Part shown: positions 8,025 to 16,817 of the stretch, piece by piece
Position numbering within the stretch: the stretch's first letter is position 1
How the letters are laid out: each line of letters begins with the position of its first letter
DNA from: an uncultured Dysosmobacter sp.
Lineage (GTDB): Bacteria > Bacillota > Clostridia > Oscillospirales > Oscillospiraceae
Reading direction: 5' to 3'
NCBI GenBank assembly: GCA_934563745.1
Contig: CAKTHE010000025.1
Location: 1-34,570 of the forward strand
Length of the DNA: 34,570 nucleotides
Notes under the pieces: generated by a model
Database searches by the model: none
Told to the model about the DNA's origin: nothing
The model's input: only the letters and a program-made list of their open reading frames with translations
Program-made: the position numbers and the translations under genes

Positions 8025-11000
8025 TCAGGTAAAGTTTCGCAGGATCAGGATCAGGTCCTGCATATCCACGGTGCCGCTGCCGTCAAAATCACAGCGGCTG
8101 GCGGCGCTCCAGTTGCTGTCCGAAGAGGCCGCACGGTAGAACATCTGGCAATAGGCAATGTCCAGCAGATCCACCACCCCGTCGCCGTTGAGGTCATAGC
8201 TCAGGGCTGCTCCCACCGCGGTCTCCGCCCGGGCGGTCTTGATGTCGCTCGCCAAGTAGACGGCGTGTCCCTCCGCATCATAGCCGCAGACGGTAACGCC
8301 GGTGAGCCGCACGCCCACGCTGCCGCTTTCCGCCTCGGCCCGGAGCTTCAGCTCTGCCAGCTCCGTCAGCTGGGCGCGGGTCAGGGTGCCGCCGGCGCCT
8401 TTGCCCAGATAGCTCAGCACCAGGATGCCCTGGCTGCCGTTCCACTGAACGCCCAAAGAGGTAAAGCCGTTCTTGCCGACAACGGTGCCGCCGCTGAGGC
8501 CCGCATCCCGCTCAAATGTAAAGGACACGGTGGCAACGCCCGTCATCTGCTCCATCTGGAAGGAGAAGGGCACGTCGCTGCCACTCTCCGCCCGGTTGGG
8601 TGCGGACAGGGAGGCCAGCGCCTTGCCCTGCTGGGCCGCGGTAACGGTCACCTGACAGGTGGCGGTGAGGCCGTTGACCGTAGCAGCGGTGATGACGGCG
8701 CTGCCCGCTTTTTTTGCCGTGAGGACGCCGGAGCTGTCCACCGCCGCCACAGAGGCATCCGAAGAGCTCCACGTGACCGTCCGGTTGGAGGCGTTCTCCG
8801 GCAGGACGGTGGCCTGCAGGGTCGCGGCGGCGCCTTCGGTCAGGGAAAGCTGCTGGCGATCCAGACTGACCGAGGCGGGCTGGATCACTGTGGCTCCCGT
8901 CAGGGAATACCAGTCGGAAACGAACTGATTATCCGCATAGTCGGCAATGGCGATCTTCGCCTGGGTCAAGCCGGTAAAGGCCGCATCGCTGAGGTCGAAC
9001 GCCACGGTGGTCTCCGCCCCGGGCTCAGACTCATCGGGATTGATCCAGCCGGTGAGCGGCGTGCTGCCCACGGTGGCGGCCACGGCCTGAACATAGTGAT
9101 TATCCTTGACGGTGACCTTCCAGGTGGAGCCCACGATCTCGCTACGAATGACCTGGGGCTTTTCATTGTCGATGGTCAGGGGGAAGAAAACGGACTGCGT
9201 CTGCCCATCCACCATGCCAGAGACCGTGTAGGTATACTGCCCGTCCGGCAGGAGCTCATTCCATTCATCCACGGGGATGAAGCCCTTCTCCGCCATGGGG
9301 GTATAGAACACATCGTTGCCGTAGTAATAGCTCTTGCTGGCCTGCTTGGTGGTCTCGGTATAGACCAGGTTGTCCTCGCTGTCGCTGACGGAGAAGGTCA
9401 GCGTATCCGCCGAACGCAGCAGGGCGCAGACGGCCGTGACATTCTGGCTGGTATCACTGGTAATGGCGATCTTGTTTTCGTCAAAGATCTTGCTCTTGCC
9501 GTAAAGGGGCGTGCCCAGCTGGTACCCACCGCCGGTGCGGTTATCAAAGACGCCCAGCCACATATCCACCACGTTGGGATCCTTGCCGCTGTAGGTCGTG
9601 GCGTCAAAGAGGGGCGCCTGAGCCCAGTCGCCGTAGAAGCCCATGTAGGGCAGGCTCAGGGCCACGGACTCCTCCCCGCCCTTGGGGGTCAGGGTCACAA
9701 AGCCCTCCACAAAAATGCCGTTGGGGAAATCCCGGTTCAGCCGGGCCTTTCCGGCCTCGGTCAGAGACAGCGTGACGGAAATCGTCTGCGTGTCCTGCCC
9801 CAGCGTCACGGAGGAGGGAACACCGAGCGTATACTCCCCGGCCTCCAGGGGGCTGGCCTGCTGGGCGATATACTGTTTGCCGTTTTCCTTCACGACGGAT
9901 TCTGTCAGCACGCTGACGGAGAGATCGTAGGAAATATCCGCCGTGCCCTGCAGGCGCCGGAGCTGGAAGGAGAAGGACCACTGACCGTCCGCACTCTCGC
10001 CGGTCTCGGCCTTGGGCCGCCCGCCGTCGGCCCCCGTCAGATATGCCTGGGCAGCGGTCGCTTTGTCCAGATGGATCAGGCCCGCGCCCTGCTTCCGGGG
10101 GGACGCCTGGGTGCCGCTCTCTTCCCGCACGGGGATGGCGGTGCTCATCAGCAGATCCTCCGCCAGGGCGCTGCGCTCCTGGGTGGTCTTATTGATGCCG
10201 TCGAGCTTCTGGTTGATGTACTGATCCATAATGGCCGCCGCGCCCGCCAGATGGGGCGTCGCCATGGAGGTGCCGCTGAGGGAACCGTAGGAATTGTTCT
10301 TCAGGGTCGAGTAAATGTTGCCGCCGGGGGCGGTGATCTCCGGCTTGAGCTTCAGGTCCGGGGTAACGCCCCAGGACGAGAAGTCGCTCATCCGGCCGCC
10401 GTAAACATCGGTAAACGCCCCCACATAATCGGCGGAGGCCGTCAGCGTCTTGTCCGCCGCGGCCAGCATCGCCTCACCGTCCGCCTTGCTGATGAAAATG
10501 CAGGGGATCTTGTGATCGGTGGCGATGCTGATCAGGGCATCATCCACATTGTCGTAAATGATGGCCGCCTTCGCCCCGGCGGATACGGCGTTGGCCTCCT
10601 TCTGCTGGAAGGACAGGGCCGCGCCGTCTTCCTCGCCGCCCCGCTCAATGAGGGCGATCTTGCCGCTCATATTCTCCGGAAAGTCCGCGCCGGCGCCGAC
10701 GCCGCAGTCCACATAGGTGAAGGTCCCGGAAAGGGTGCTGAATTTCACCTCCCCGGCGTCCTCGGCGGAATCGTCGTAGGCAATGGGCGTGCTCCCCAGC
10801 AGGAAGTAGGGCAGGGTGCTCCGGGTGTTGTTCACGCTGGCCACGGACAGGGCCGCCTCATAGGTAGAGGGGGAGCCCACGGTGCCGTTGTCCGGATGGG
10901 TGGTATAGGGCAGATCGTTGCCGGAGGCGCCTTTGTAGGTGGAGCTGTAATCGTTGCCCGCGGCGCACAGCAGGCTGACGCCCGCATCCTTCACCCGCTG

Positions 11001-12035
11001 ATAAACGGCGTTCATGGCCTTGGTGGACGCGGTGGAGAAGCCCGCCGTCGTGCCCAAGCTCATGTTGATGGCGTCCGCTCCCAGCTTCACCGCGTCATCC
11101 AACGCGGCCAGAATGTCGTTATCGTAGGCGCCGGTGCCCGCGTCATCGAAGACCTTCATAATAAGGAACTGGGCGTCCGGTGCAACGCCGGTGACAGTGC
11201 CGCCGGAGTTAGCCCCCACAATACCCGCCACATGGGTGCCGTGATAGTGGCCGGAAACGCCGGTATCATGGTCCCGGTAATCAAAGGCAAAGGGGATCTT
11301 GCTGGAGTGATAGACCGCATTGGCACTGAGCGTGCCGATGGTCAGACTGTTGTTCTGGATCAGGTCACTGATGTCGTTTTTATCATACTTGGGATTGTTG
11401 ACCTCGCCCTGAAAGGCCTCATGGTCGATCTCCAGCCCGGTATCCAGAATGGCCACTACGGTGCCCTTTCCGGTATAGCCGCTCTTGTTCACGATGTCGC
11501 CGCCGATCATGGGCACACTGTCCGCCAGCTGCATGTCCGCGGCCTGGGGCTCCACCAGCGGGTGAAGCTCCGCCACGAAGGCATCCTTGACGCCATCCGT
11601 CTCCCGGATGGCCTCCAGATCCCCGTAGACCGCCGTCACGGAGAAGCCGTTAAAAACGGCGCTGTAAGTCTGGTCCACCTGCAGGTCCATGCCGCCGCGC
11701 TCCAGGGTGCGGATCACACGGCTGCGCCGGGACGCCAGCACGGCTTCCCGACGCTGGGCCTGGGCAGACACCAGATAATCCTCGGCACTGCCGTAAGTCT
11801 GAATGGCCGGGACGTCCGCCAGCAGCGGAGCATCCTCCAGCTCCACCACGATGCGGACCGAATCACTGTCCCGCAGGCCACCCTCCGGAGTGAGCTCCTC
11901 CCGATCAATTTGAAAGATGGCGTAGGGGTCTTCTGCCCCGCCGGACTCTGCGGCGAAGGCGGGAACACAAAGCTGCACAGAAAGGGCCGCCGCCAGCAGG
12001 ACGGTGCCCAGTCTGCGCAAAGATTTCAATATCAT
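8025..12035 (-). CDS. Secreted subtilisin-like (S8) protease with PA, Big2, cohesin-like and dockerin domains
   Basis: A 1336-residue secreted protease of the lactocepin/C5a-peptidase group. In order: signal peptide (1-29, ends AFAAE), I9-like propeptide (about 60-165), S8 catalytic domain with D198 (ILDTG), H268 (HGTHVAG) and S590 (GTSMATP), a protease-associated domain inserted between H and S (about 420-530), Fn3-like beta domains (about 700-1050), one Big2 domain (about 1050-1132), a cohesin-like beta sandwich (about 1135-1275) and a type I dockerin with calcium loops at D1281 (DLNGDGVVD) and D1316 (DFDGSGTVD). It has no SLH, LPxTG or membrane anchor of its own, so attachment through the dockerin to the neighbouring cohesin-like/SLH protein is the natural reading. 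The ORF extends 40 codons further upstream, but the ATG at 12035 begins the signal peptide; upstream codons lie before the likely transcript start. Confidence 0.9.
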   Translation of the reverse strand: MILKSLRRLGTVLLAAALSVQLCVPAFAAESGGAEDPYAIFQIDREELTPEGGLRDSDSVRIVVELEDAPLLADVPAIQTYGSAEDYLVSAQAQRREAVLASRRSRVIRTLERGGMDLQVDQTYSAVFNGFSVTAVYGDLEAIRETDGVKDAFVAELHPLVEPQAADMQLADSVPMIGGDIVNKSGYTGKGTVVAILDTGLEIDHEAFQGEVNNPKYDKNDISDLIQNNSLTIGTLSANAVYHSSKIPFAFDYRDHDTGVSGHYHGTHVAGIVGANSGGTVTGVAPDAQFLIMKVFDDAGTGAYDNDILAALDDAVKLGADAINMSLGTTAGFSTASTKAMNAVYQRVKDAGVSLLCAAGNDYSSTYKGASGNDLPYTTHPDNGTVGSPSTYEAALSVASVNNTRSTLPYFLLGSTPIAYDDSAEDAGEVKFSTLSGTFTYVDCGVGAGADFPENMSGKIALIERGGEEDGAALSFQQKEANAVSAGAKAAIIYDNVDDALISIATDHKIPCIFISKADGEAMLAAADKTLTASADYVGAFTDVYGGRMSDFSSWGVTPDLKLKPEITAPGGNIYSTLKNNSYGSLSGTSMATPHLAGAAAIMDQYINQKLDGINKTTQERSALAEDLLMSTAIPVREESGTQASPRKQGAGLIHLDKATAAQAYLTGADGGRPKAETGESADGQWSFSFQLRRLQGTADISYDLSVSVLTESVVKENGKQYIAQQASPLEAGEYTLGVPSSVTLGQDTQTISVTLSLTEAGKARLNRDFPNGIFVEGFVTLTPKGGEESVALSLPYMGFYGDWAQAPLFDATTYSGKDPNVVDMWLGVFDNRTGGGYQLGTPLYGKSKIFDENKIAITSDTSQNVTAVCALLRSADTLTFSVSDSEDNLVYTETTKQASKSYYYGNDVFYTPMAEKGFIPVDEWNELLPDGQYTYTVSGMVDGQTQSVFFPLTIDNEKPQVIRSEIVGSTWKVTVKDNHYVQAVAATVGSTPLTGWINPDESEPGAETTVAFDLSDAAFTGLTQAKIAIADYADNQFVSDWYSLTGATVIQPASVSLDRQQLSLTEGAAATLQATVLPENASNRTVTWSSSDASVAAVDSSGVLTAKKAGSAVITAATVNGLTATCQVTVTAAQQGKALASLSAPNRAESGSDVPFSFQMEQMTGVATVSFTFERDAGLSGGTVVGKNGFTSLGVQWNGSQGILVLSYLGKGAGGTLTRAQLTELAELKLRAEAESGSVGVRLTGVTVCGYDAEGHAVYLASDIKTARAETAVGAALSYDLNGDGVVDLLDIAYCQMFYRAASSDSNWSAASRCDFDGSGTVDMQDLILILRNFT

Positions 12036-12069
12036 ACTGCAGACCTCATGCTTTCCTAGGATTCTTGCT

Positions 12070-12104
12070 GTCTTTTGAGGAAGCCGAGGCCGTACGGAAA
12101 TAGT
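12070..12104. repeat. Direct repeat copy A
   Basis: Plus strand GTCTTTTGAGGAAG, then CCGTAC, then AAATAGT, with a 6-base insertion relative to copy B at 12271-12300. It overlaps the -10 and start region of the minus-strand subtilase promoter. Confidence 0.75.
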
Positions 12105-12129
12105 ATACACAGAAAATCCGCCCCGGCAA
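12102..12129 (-). promoter_or_regulatory. Promoter of the dockerin subtilase
   Basis: Minus strand: TTGCCG (12129-12124), 16-base spacer, TATACT (12107-12102). The expected start near 12095 gives a leader of about 60 bases. Confidence 0.6.
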
Positions 12130-12235
12130 GAGAAAACCCACCCGCAAACCATCAAAAAAATGTAGAAATTTCCTTTTAATTTTTTGTGGATTCATAGAAA
12201 TTCCGGCATGCGCCCCCTATTTTTCTTTCCGGTAA

Positions 12236-12264
12236 TTGACAGCCCCGAAGCTTTCTGCTATTCT
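12236..12264 (+). promoter_or_regulatory. Promoter of the LRR-LRR-cohesin/SLH operon
   Basis: A perfect TTGACA (12236-12241), 17-base spacer and TATTCT (12259-12264). The transcript would start near 12271, giving an unusually long leader of about 300 bases to the ATG at 12572. Confidence 0.75.
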
Positions 12265-12270
12265 TTCATG

Positions 12271-12300
12271 GTCTTTTGAGGAAGTCCGTACCAAAATAGT
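12271..12300. repeat. Direct repeat copy B
   Basis: GTCTTTTGAGGAAG, CCGTAC and AAATAGT again, same orientation as copy A about 200 bases away. It lies exactly at the predicted transcript start of the plus-strand operon. Confidence 0.75.
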
Positions 12301-12392
12301 TAGTTTTCGCTAACTCAAGAGCTTCTTTTTTAGCTTCGTGAGTTAGTAAACGCTAACTAAATATTTTTCTCTGTCAGTTAGCCTATACTAAC
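12299..12392. promoter_or_regulatory. Three GTTAG-N6-CTAAC palindromes (operator array or leader hairpins)
   Basis: Three 16-bp inverted repeats: GTTAGTTTTCGCTAAC (12299-12314), GTTAGTAAACGCTAAC (12342-12357) and GTTAGCCTATACTAAC (12377-12392). The arms are identical and the 6-base centres differ. Sites 1 and 2 are also the arms of a larger inverted repeat, CTAACTCA (12310-12317) with TGAGTTAG (12339-12346). All lie just downstream of the promoter, inside the leader, so they could be protein-binding operators or RNA hairpins. No known riboswitch was recognised here. Confidence 0.75.
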
Positions 12393-12571
12393 ATCATCCC
12401 TTTCCCTGTCCGCAGAGCATTTTCCGGCTTCGGGGGTCTTCCCCGTTCCGGGAGGCGTATCCCTGCGTGCACGCGCGTTATTTTCCGGGGGGCGGCCTAT
12501 CGTCCCGTCCCCGCCATTCCAGAAAAACCAGTCAAAGACCCCCATGGGGTCAGGAAGGAGAATTATTGATC
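12393..12571 (+). other. Rest of the long 5' leader of the surface operon
   Basis: A GC-rich, hairpin-rich leader without a supported gene. A perfect small hairpin, GACCCC-CAT-GGGGTC (12537-12551), stands directly before the AAGGAG ribosome site (12555-12560) of the first LRR gene. No known riboswitch class was recognised by eye. Confidence 0.5.
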
Positions 12572-14230
12572 ATGACGCGGAAAACCACAATTTCTCAGGA
12601 AGCAAGAAAGCTGTTCCTGACGGCGGCCAGCCTGGCCCTGGCCTTCGTTCTTTTGGGCGGCACCCGGGCCTTCGCCAGCGAGGCCACAGTCACTACCGAC
12701 CAAGGCACCTTCACCATCGGTTACGGCGGCTACGGTTATAATAAGTACGACGCCCCCACCGTAATCGGCTATACCGGCGGCGAGTCCGACGTGACGCTGC
12801 CCACAACGGTCACCACCAGTAATGGTGAGGAGGCTGTCACCATTCTGGGCACAGCATTTCAGAACAATAAGGCCATCACCTCGGTGACCATCCCGGAGGG
12901 GTATACCAAAATCGAGGGAAATGCGCTGAGTGGATGCAGCGGCTTGACTGCCGTGACGATTCCCGCCAGCATGACACAGATCGGCTATACCGCTTTTGCA
13001 AACTGCACCAAGCTCACCACTGTAAACTTTACTGAAAATGAAGATGAAAGCGCTGAGCTGAAGTTTATGAACAAGGTCTTTGACGGCTGCACCGCGCTGG
13101 AGAGCATTACCCTGCCGGTGCAGACCACCTCTGTTTACAGCGATGGCAACATCTTCACCGGCTGCACGGCCCTGAAGAATATCACCGTCAGCAGCGGCAA
13201 CGCCAAATATGTTACAGATAACGGCAGCCTGTATGCCAAAAACGACGCCGGCACGGCGCTTACCCTTTGCACCTATGTCCATGCGCCCGCGGAGCTGACC
13301 ATCCCCGACACCGTCGGCAATCTGCCCGTAACGGCCATCGGCCCCATGGTCTTCCAGAAGAACACCACGCTGACCGCCGTGACCATTCCCGCCAGCGTGA
13401 CCACGGTCGATCGTCTGGCCTTTGATACCTGCAGCAACCTGAAAACCGTCACCCTGCTGTGCGAGACGGCTCCCACGCTGAACAGCTACGCTTTCACTGG
13501 TTTGGCTTCCGGCAGCACGATCTATGTTGCGAATGAGACGGTCGCTGCCGCATTTACTTCTTCGAATTACACCTCCGCCAACACCAAGATTCAGGTCGGC
13601 GCGCCGGCCACCACCACCGAAGCCGCGGTGTCCATTGCGGCGGCCGGCTATGCGGACGGCAAGCTCTCGTTCGATCTGTACCTGGACCATGCGGCCGAGG
13701 TCAGCACCGTGATGCTGCAGCTGACCTTTGACGCCGCCAAGGTCGGCGAGGGTACCGTCACCGTCGCGGACAATGATTTTGACAATAACAACTTTGCATG
13801 GAAGACCGACGCCGGCACTCTGTCCGCCGTGCTGCAGTTCGGCAAACTCGGCGACGACGGCAATCTCACCTACACTGAGCGCACCAAGCTGGCAACCATC
13901 ACGCTGCCGGTTCAGGCAGGCGTCAGCGGAGAAGTGACCGCGACGCTGGCACAGGCCGTGGTCGCCGGTGCGGGCGAGGAAGTTGGCGGCGCGGTGAATG
14001 CAGCCATCACCACCGGTACGGCCACCGGCCGCATCCTGAGCTATGACGTCAACGGCGACGGTACCATCGACCTGAAGGACATTGCCGAGGCCCAGCGCTA
14101 CTATCAGGCAAGCAGCAGCGATGCGAACTGGACCACCGCCCAGGCCGCCGATGTCAACGGCGACGGCACCGTGGACGCAGAGGATTACATCGCGCTCTTC
14201 CGCGCCGTGGTTGCGGCCATGGGCTGGTAA
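12572..14230 (+). CDS. Secreted leucine-rich-repeat (BspA/LRR_5-type) protein with cohesin-like and dockerin domains
   Basis: A 552-residue exported protein. A signal peptide (MTRKTTISQEARK..., ends AFASE) precedes a run of LRR_5/BspA-like repeats (about 75-340) with the usual rhythm of 'ITSVTIPEGYTKIEGNAL' and 'AFANCTKLTTV'. Next come a beta-sandwich that resembles cohesins (about 385-485) and a type I dockerin, loops at D492 (DVNGDGTID) and D527 (DVNGDGTVD). BspA-type repeats commonly mediate adhesion or ligand binding; the dockerin should join the protein to a cohesin partner. The ORF is open 35 codons further upstream, but ATG 12572 has AAGGAG and the signal peptide. First gene of a three-gene operon; 18 bases separate it from the next. 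Confidence 0.88.
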   Translation: MTRKTTISQEARKLFLTAASLALAFVLLGGTRAFASEATVTTDQGTFTIGYGGYGYNKYDAPTVIGYTGGESDVTLPTTVTTSNGEEAVTILGTAFQNNKAITSVTIPEGYTKIEGNALSGCSGLTAVTIPASMTQIGYTAFANCTKLTTVNFTENEDESAELKFMNKVFDGCTALESITLPVQTTSVYSDGNIFTGCTALKNITVSSGNAKYVTDNGSLYAKNDAGTALTLCTYVHAPAELTIPDTVGNLPVTAIGPMVFQKNTTLTAVTIPASVTTVDRLAFDTCSNLKTVTLLCETAPTLNSYAFTGLASGSTIYVANETVAAAFTSSNYTSANTKIQVGAPATTTEAAVSIAAAGYADGKLSFDLYLDHAAEVSTVMLQLTFDAAKVGEGTVTVADNDFDNNNFAWKTDAGTLSAVLQFGKLGDDGNLTYTERTKLATITLPVQAGVSGEVTATLAQAVVAGAGEEVGGAVNAAITTGTATGRILSYDVNGDGTIDLKDIAEAQRYYQASSSDANWTTAQAADVNGDGTVDAEDYIALFRAVVAAMGW

Positions 14231-14248
14231 GCAGATCGGAGGAACCCC

Positions 14249-16750
14249 ATGAAACATACGACCAAGACCATCGGAAGCCGCTTTGCCGCGCTTCTTCTGT
14301 GCCTGTGCATGGTTTTCACCATGGTCCCAAGCGCTTACGCCGCAGAGGATGAGGACGATCTCATCGGCGCCAACATTCAGGACGGCGTCATCGTGGGCTA
14401 CTACGGACCCGGCGGCGACATCGTCATTCCCAACACCATTACCGCCATTGGCCCCGAGGCCTTCAAGGGCAACAAGAAGATCACCTCCGTCACCATTCCC
14501 GGCAGCGTCTCCCAGATCGGCTACAGCGCCTTTGAGGGCTGCCCCAACCTGGAAAAGATCCTCTTCTCCAATCCCAAAAACGGCGCCCAACTGACCATCC
14601 GGGTCAGTGCCTTTATTGACTGCCCCAAGCTGACGGAGTGCACCATTCCTGCCACAGCCGTCTATGTCACGGCCAACGTCTTCAAGGGCTGCACCAGCAT
14701 GACCGAGATCAAGGTGGATCCGGACAACCCCTATTACTTTGCTCAGGACGGCGTCCTCTTCGGGCCCTGGGTGGACGAGGGCGTGCCCCAGTATGAAGAC
14801 AAAAACCTGGCTCTCACCGCCTATCCCTGCGGCAGTCCCCGCACAAGCTACCTCATTCCCGAGACCGTCAACGGCCGGACTGTGAATCAGGTCTGGGCCA
14901 GCGGCTTCCGCAAGGCCTCCAATCTGACGCACATCGGGATCCCCGTCTCCTGCGTGAAGCTGGGCGGCAACGCCTTTGAGGAGACCGGCCTTACGGACAT
15001 CACCATCCCCGCCACCGTCACCGACATCGGCAGCGGCCTGTTCGAAAACTGCACCGCCCTGACGGATGTCACCTTCCAGGGCCGGGTGGATTCCATCGCC
15101 TACAGTCTCTTCCTGGGCTGCACCAGCCTGCAGCGGGTGAACTTCAACGGCGGTGTTCCCACCACCGTTGACACCTATGCCTTCCAGAACTGCACCAGCC
15201 TCTCGAACCTGATCCTGCCGGAGGGCCTGCTGTCCATCAAGGCCGGCGCCTTCGACGGCTGCTCCAACCTGCAGCGGGTCTTTATCCCCAGCAGCGTCAT
15301 CAGCTTCCCCGGCGTTGACGACGACTACTTCAATCCCTTCCCCGATGCCCCCTCCGATCTCATCGTCTATGTGGTGAAGGGCTCCAGCGGTGAGAAGTGG
15401 GCCGTGAACCACGCTGAAGAATTCGGCTGGACCTATGAGGTGGTCACCGGCGTGGACGCCCTGGCCACTACAGATGCCGGGACCTTCTCCCTGGTGGACA
15501 TGGGCAGCAAGGCAAAGCTGGAAGGTGCCTTCCGGCTGGGCACCACCCTGCGGGTGACGCCCGTCACCTCCGGCACGGCGTATGCCGCCTTCCAGGCCCA
15601 GGCCGGGGAGAGCGCCCTCGCCGTTTATGAGCTGAGCCTGGAGCCCAGCAGTGCCCCCGTGCCTGAGAGCATGAGTCTGAAGCTCGGCATCCCCGTCGGC
15701 ATGAGCAAGAACGCCAAGCTCTACACATACAGCGGCGGCAGCGTCACCCCCGTGACCGCCGCCATGGTGGGCAGCACCCTTTCCGCCAGCGTGGAGGAGC
15801 TGGGCTGCTTCGCCCTCATAGACAGCACCGTGGATCCCGGCGAGGATTCCACCGTGCCCACCGGCATCCAGCTCAGCAGCACCACCGCAAGCGTGGAGGC
15901 CGGTAAGCGCCTGCAGCTTACCGCCACCGTGACGCCCGACACCGCCGCGGATAAAACGGTGACCTGGAGCTCGGACAATACCCAGGTTGTCACCGTTTCC
16001 AAGGGCATTGTCACCGGCGTGGCCGCCGGCAGCGCCACCATCACTGCAGAGACGGTCAACGGCCTTAAGGCCACCTGCAAGGTCACCGTCACCGGCGGCA
16101 CCACCCCCGATCCCGATCCCACGCCCGTGGCGGACATCTCCGCCGAAAGTGCCGGCATTCGGGTCAGCGGCAAGACCTCTGACGGGAAGATCGCCTTCCC
16201 CGTGAGCCTCACCACACCCTCCCGGGTGGCCGCCATCCAAATCTGGTTCACCACGGATGGCAGCGACGCAGCCGTCTCCGGTCTCAACGGCTTCACTCCC
16301 GTGGGCAACCTCAGCACCAGCCAGGTGAACGGTCAGACGGTTTACACCGCCGTCCTCAGCTATCTCGGCGGCAGCGCGGGTACCCTCAGCGCCAGCGGCA
16401 CCCAGGATGTGGCCCGGATCACCGTCAGCGGTGAAACGCCCTCCGTCACCATCACCGATCTTAAGATCTCCGGCTGGACCACCGACGGCGATCCCAGCAC
16501 CGTGGCCTACGGCGTCATCCGCAGCGGCATCGATCCCAGCGAGGCCGCCTACTCCGGGGAGAAAAACTACGACGTCAACGGCGACGGCACCGTGGACCTG
16601 CTGGACATCACCACCGCCCAGCTTTACTACCGCGCCGCCAAGGGCGACAGCAACTGGAGCACCGCCAGCCGCTGCGACTTCAATGACGACAACGTCATCG
16701 ACGTGGCGGACTTCGTGGAGATCTGGCTGCACTACACCGTGCGGGGCTGA
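14249..16750 (+). CDS. Secreted LRR (BspA-type) protein with Big2, cohesin-like and dockerin domains
   Basis: An 833-residue exported protein. It has a signal peptide (MKHTTKTIGSR..., ends SAYAAE), many LRR_5 repeats (about 45-375), a beta domain (about 395-535), a Big2 immunoglobulin-like domain (about 540-625, TVTWSSDNTQVVTV), a cohesin-like beta sandwich (about 635-765) and a type I dockerin with loops at D775 (DVNGDGTVD) and D810 (DFNDDNVID). The second loop has Asn where Gly is usual. The Big2 and cohesin-like region resembles the same order in the divergent subtilase. GGAGG lies before the ATG. Likely an adhesin or scaffold partner at the cell surface; ligand unknown. Confidence 0.88.
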   Translation: MKHTTKTIGSRFAALLLCLCMVFTMVPSAYAAEDEDDLIGANIQDGVIVGYYGPGGDIVIPNTITAIGPEAFKGNKKITSVTIPGSVSQIGYSAFEGCPNLEKILFSNPKNGAQLTIRVSAFIDCPKLTECTIPATAVYVTANVFKGCTSMTEIKVDPDNPYYFAQDGVLFGPWVDEGVPQYEDKNLALTAYPCGSPRTSYLIPETVNGRTVNQVWASGFRKASNLTHIGIPVSCVKLGGNAFEETGLTDITIPATVTDIGSGLFENCTALTDVTFQGRVDSIAYSLFLGCTSLQRVNFNGGVPTTVDTYAFQNCTSLSNLILPEGLLSIKAGAFDGCSNLQRVFIPSSVISFPGVDDDYFNPFPDAPSDLIVYVVKGSSGEKWAVNHAEEFGWTYEVVTGVDALATTDAGTFSLVDMGSKAKLEGAFRLGTTLRVTPVTSGTAYAAFQAQAGESALAVYELSLEPSSAPVPESMSLKLGIPVGMSKNAKLYTYSGGSVTPVTAAMVGSTLSASVEELGCFALIDSTVDPGEDSTVPTGIQLSSTTASVEAGKRLQLTATVTPDTAADKTVTWSSDNTQVVTVSKGIVTGVAAGSATITAETVNGLKATCKVTVTGGTTPDPDPTPVADISAESAGIRVSGKTSDGKIAFPVSLTTPSRVAAIQIWFTTDGSDAAVSGLNGFTPVGNLSTSQVNGQTVYTAVLSYLGGSAGTLSASGTQDVARITVSGETPSVTITDLKISGWTTDGDPSTVAYGVIRSGIDPSEAAYSGEKNYDVNGDGTVDLLDITTAQLYYRAAKGDSNWSTASRCDFNDDNVIDVADFVEIWLHYTVRG

Positions 16751-16773
16751 GCACGGCCTCATCAACAAAATCG

Positions 16774-16803
16774 CGGAGCGTGCCGGGGTTCCGGCACGCT
16801 CCG
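16774..16803 (+). promoter_or_regulatory. Intercistronic hairpin before the cohesin/SLH gene
   Basis: A perfect 13-bp stem CGGAGCGTGCCGG (16774-16786) with CCGGCACGCTCCG (16791-16803) and loop GGTT. It is not followed by a U-run and lies 4 bases before the TGGAGG ribosome site. It is more like an RNA processing or stabilising element, or a weak attenuator, than a terminator. Confidence 0.6.
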
Positions 16804-16817
16804 TCCTGGAGGTTCTC

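Noticed and set aside
7935..12059. A 1374-residue open frame on the plus strand, antisense to the subtilase
   Set aside because: Same artefact: the minus strand has a complete protease with triad, signal peptide and dockerin.
12299..12392. CRISPR-like array
   Set aside because: The repeated units are 16-bp palindromes with unequal spacing (27 and 19 bases between them), not regular direct repeats with unique spacers.
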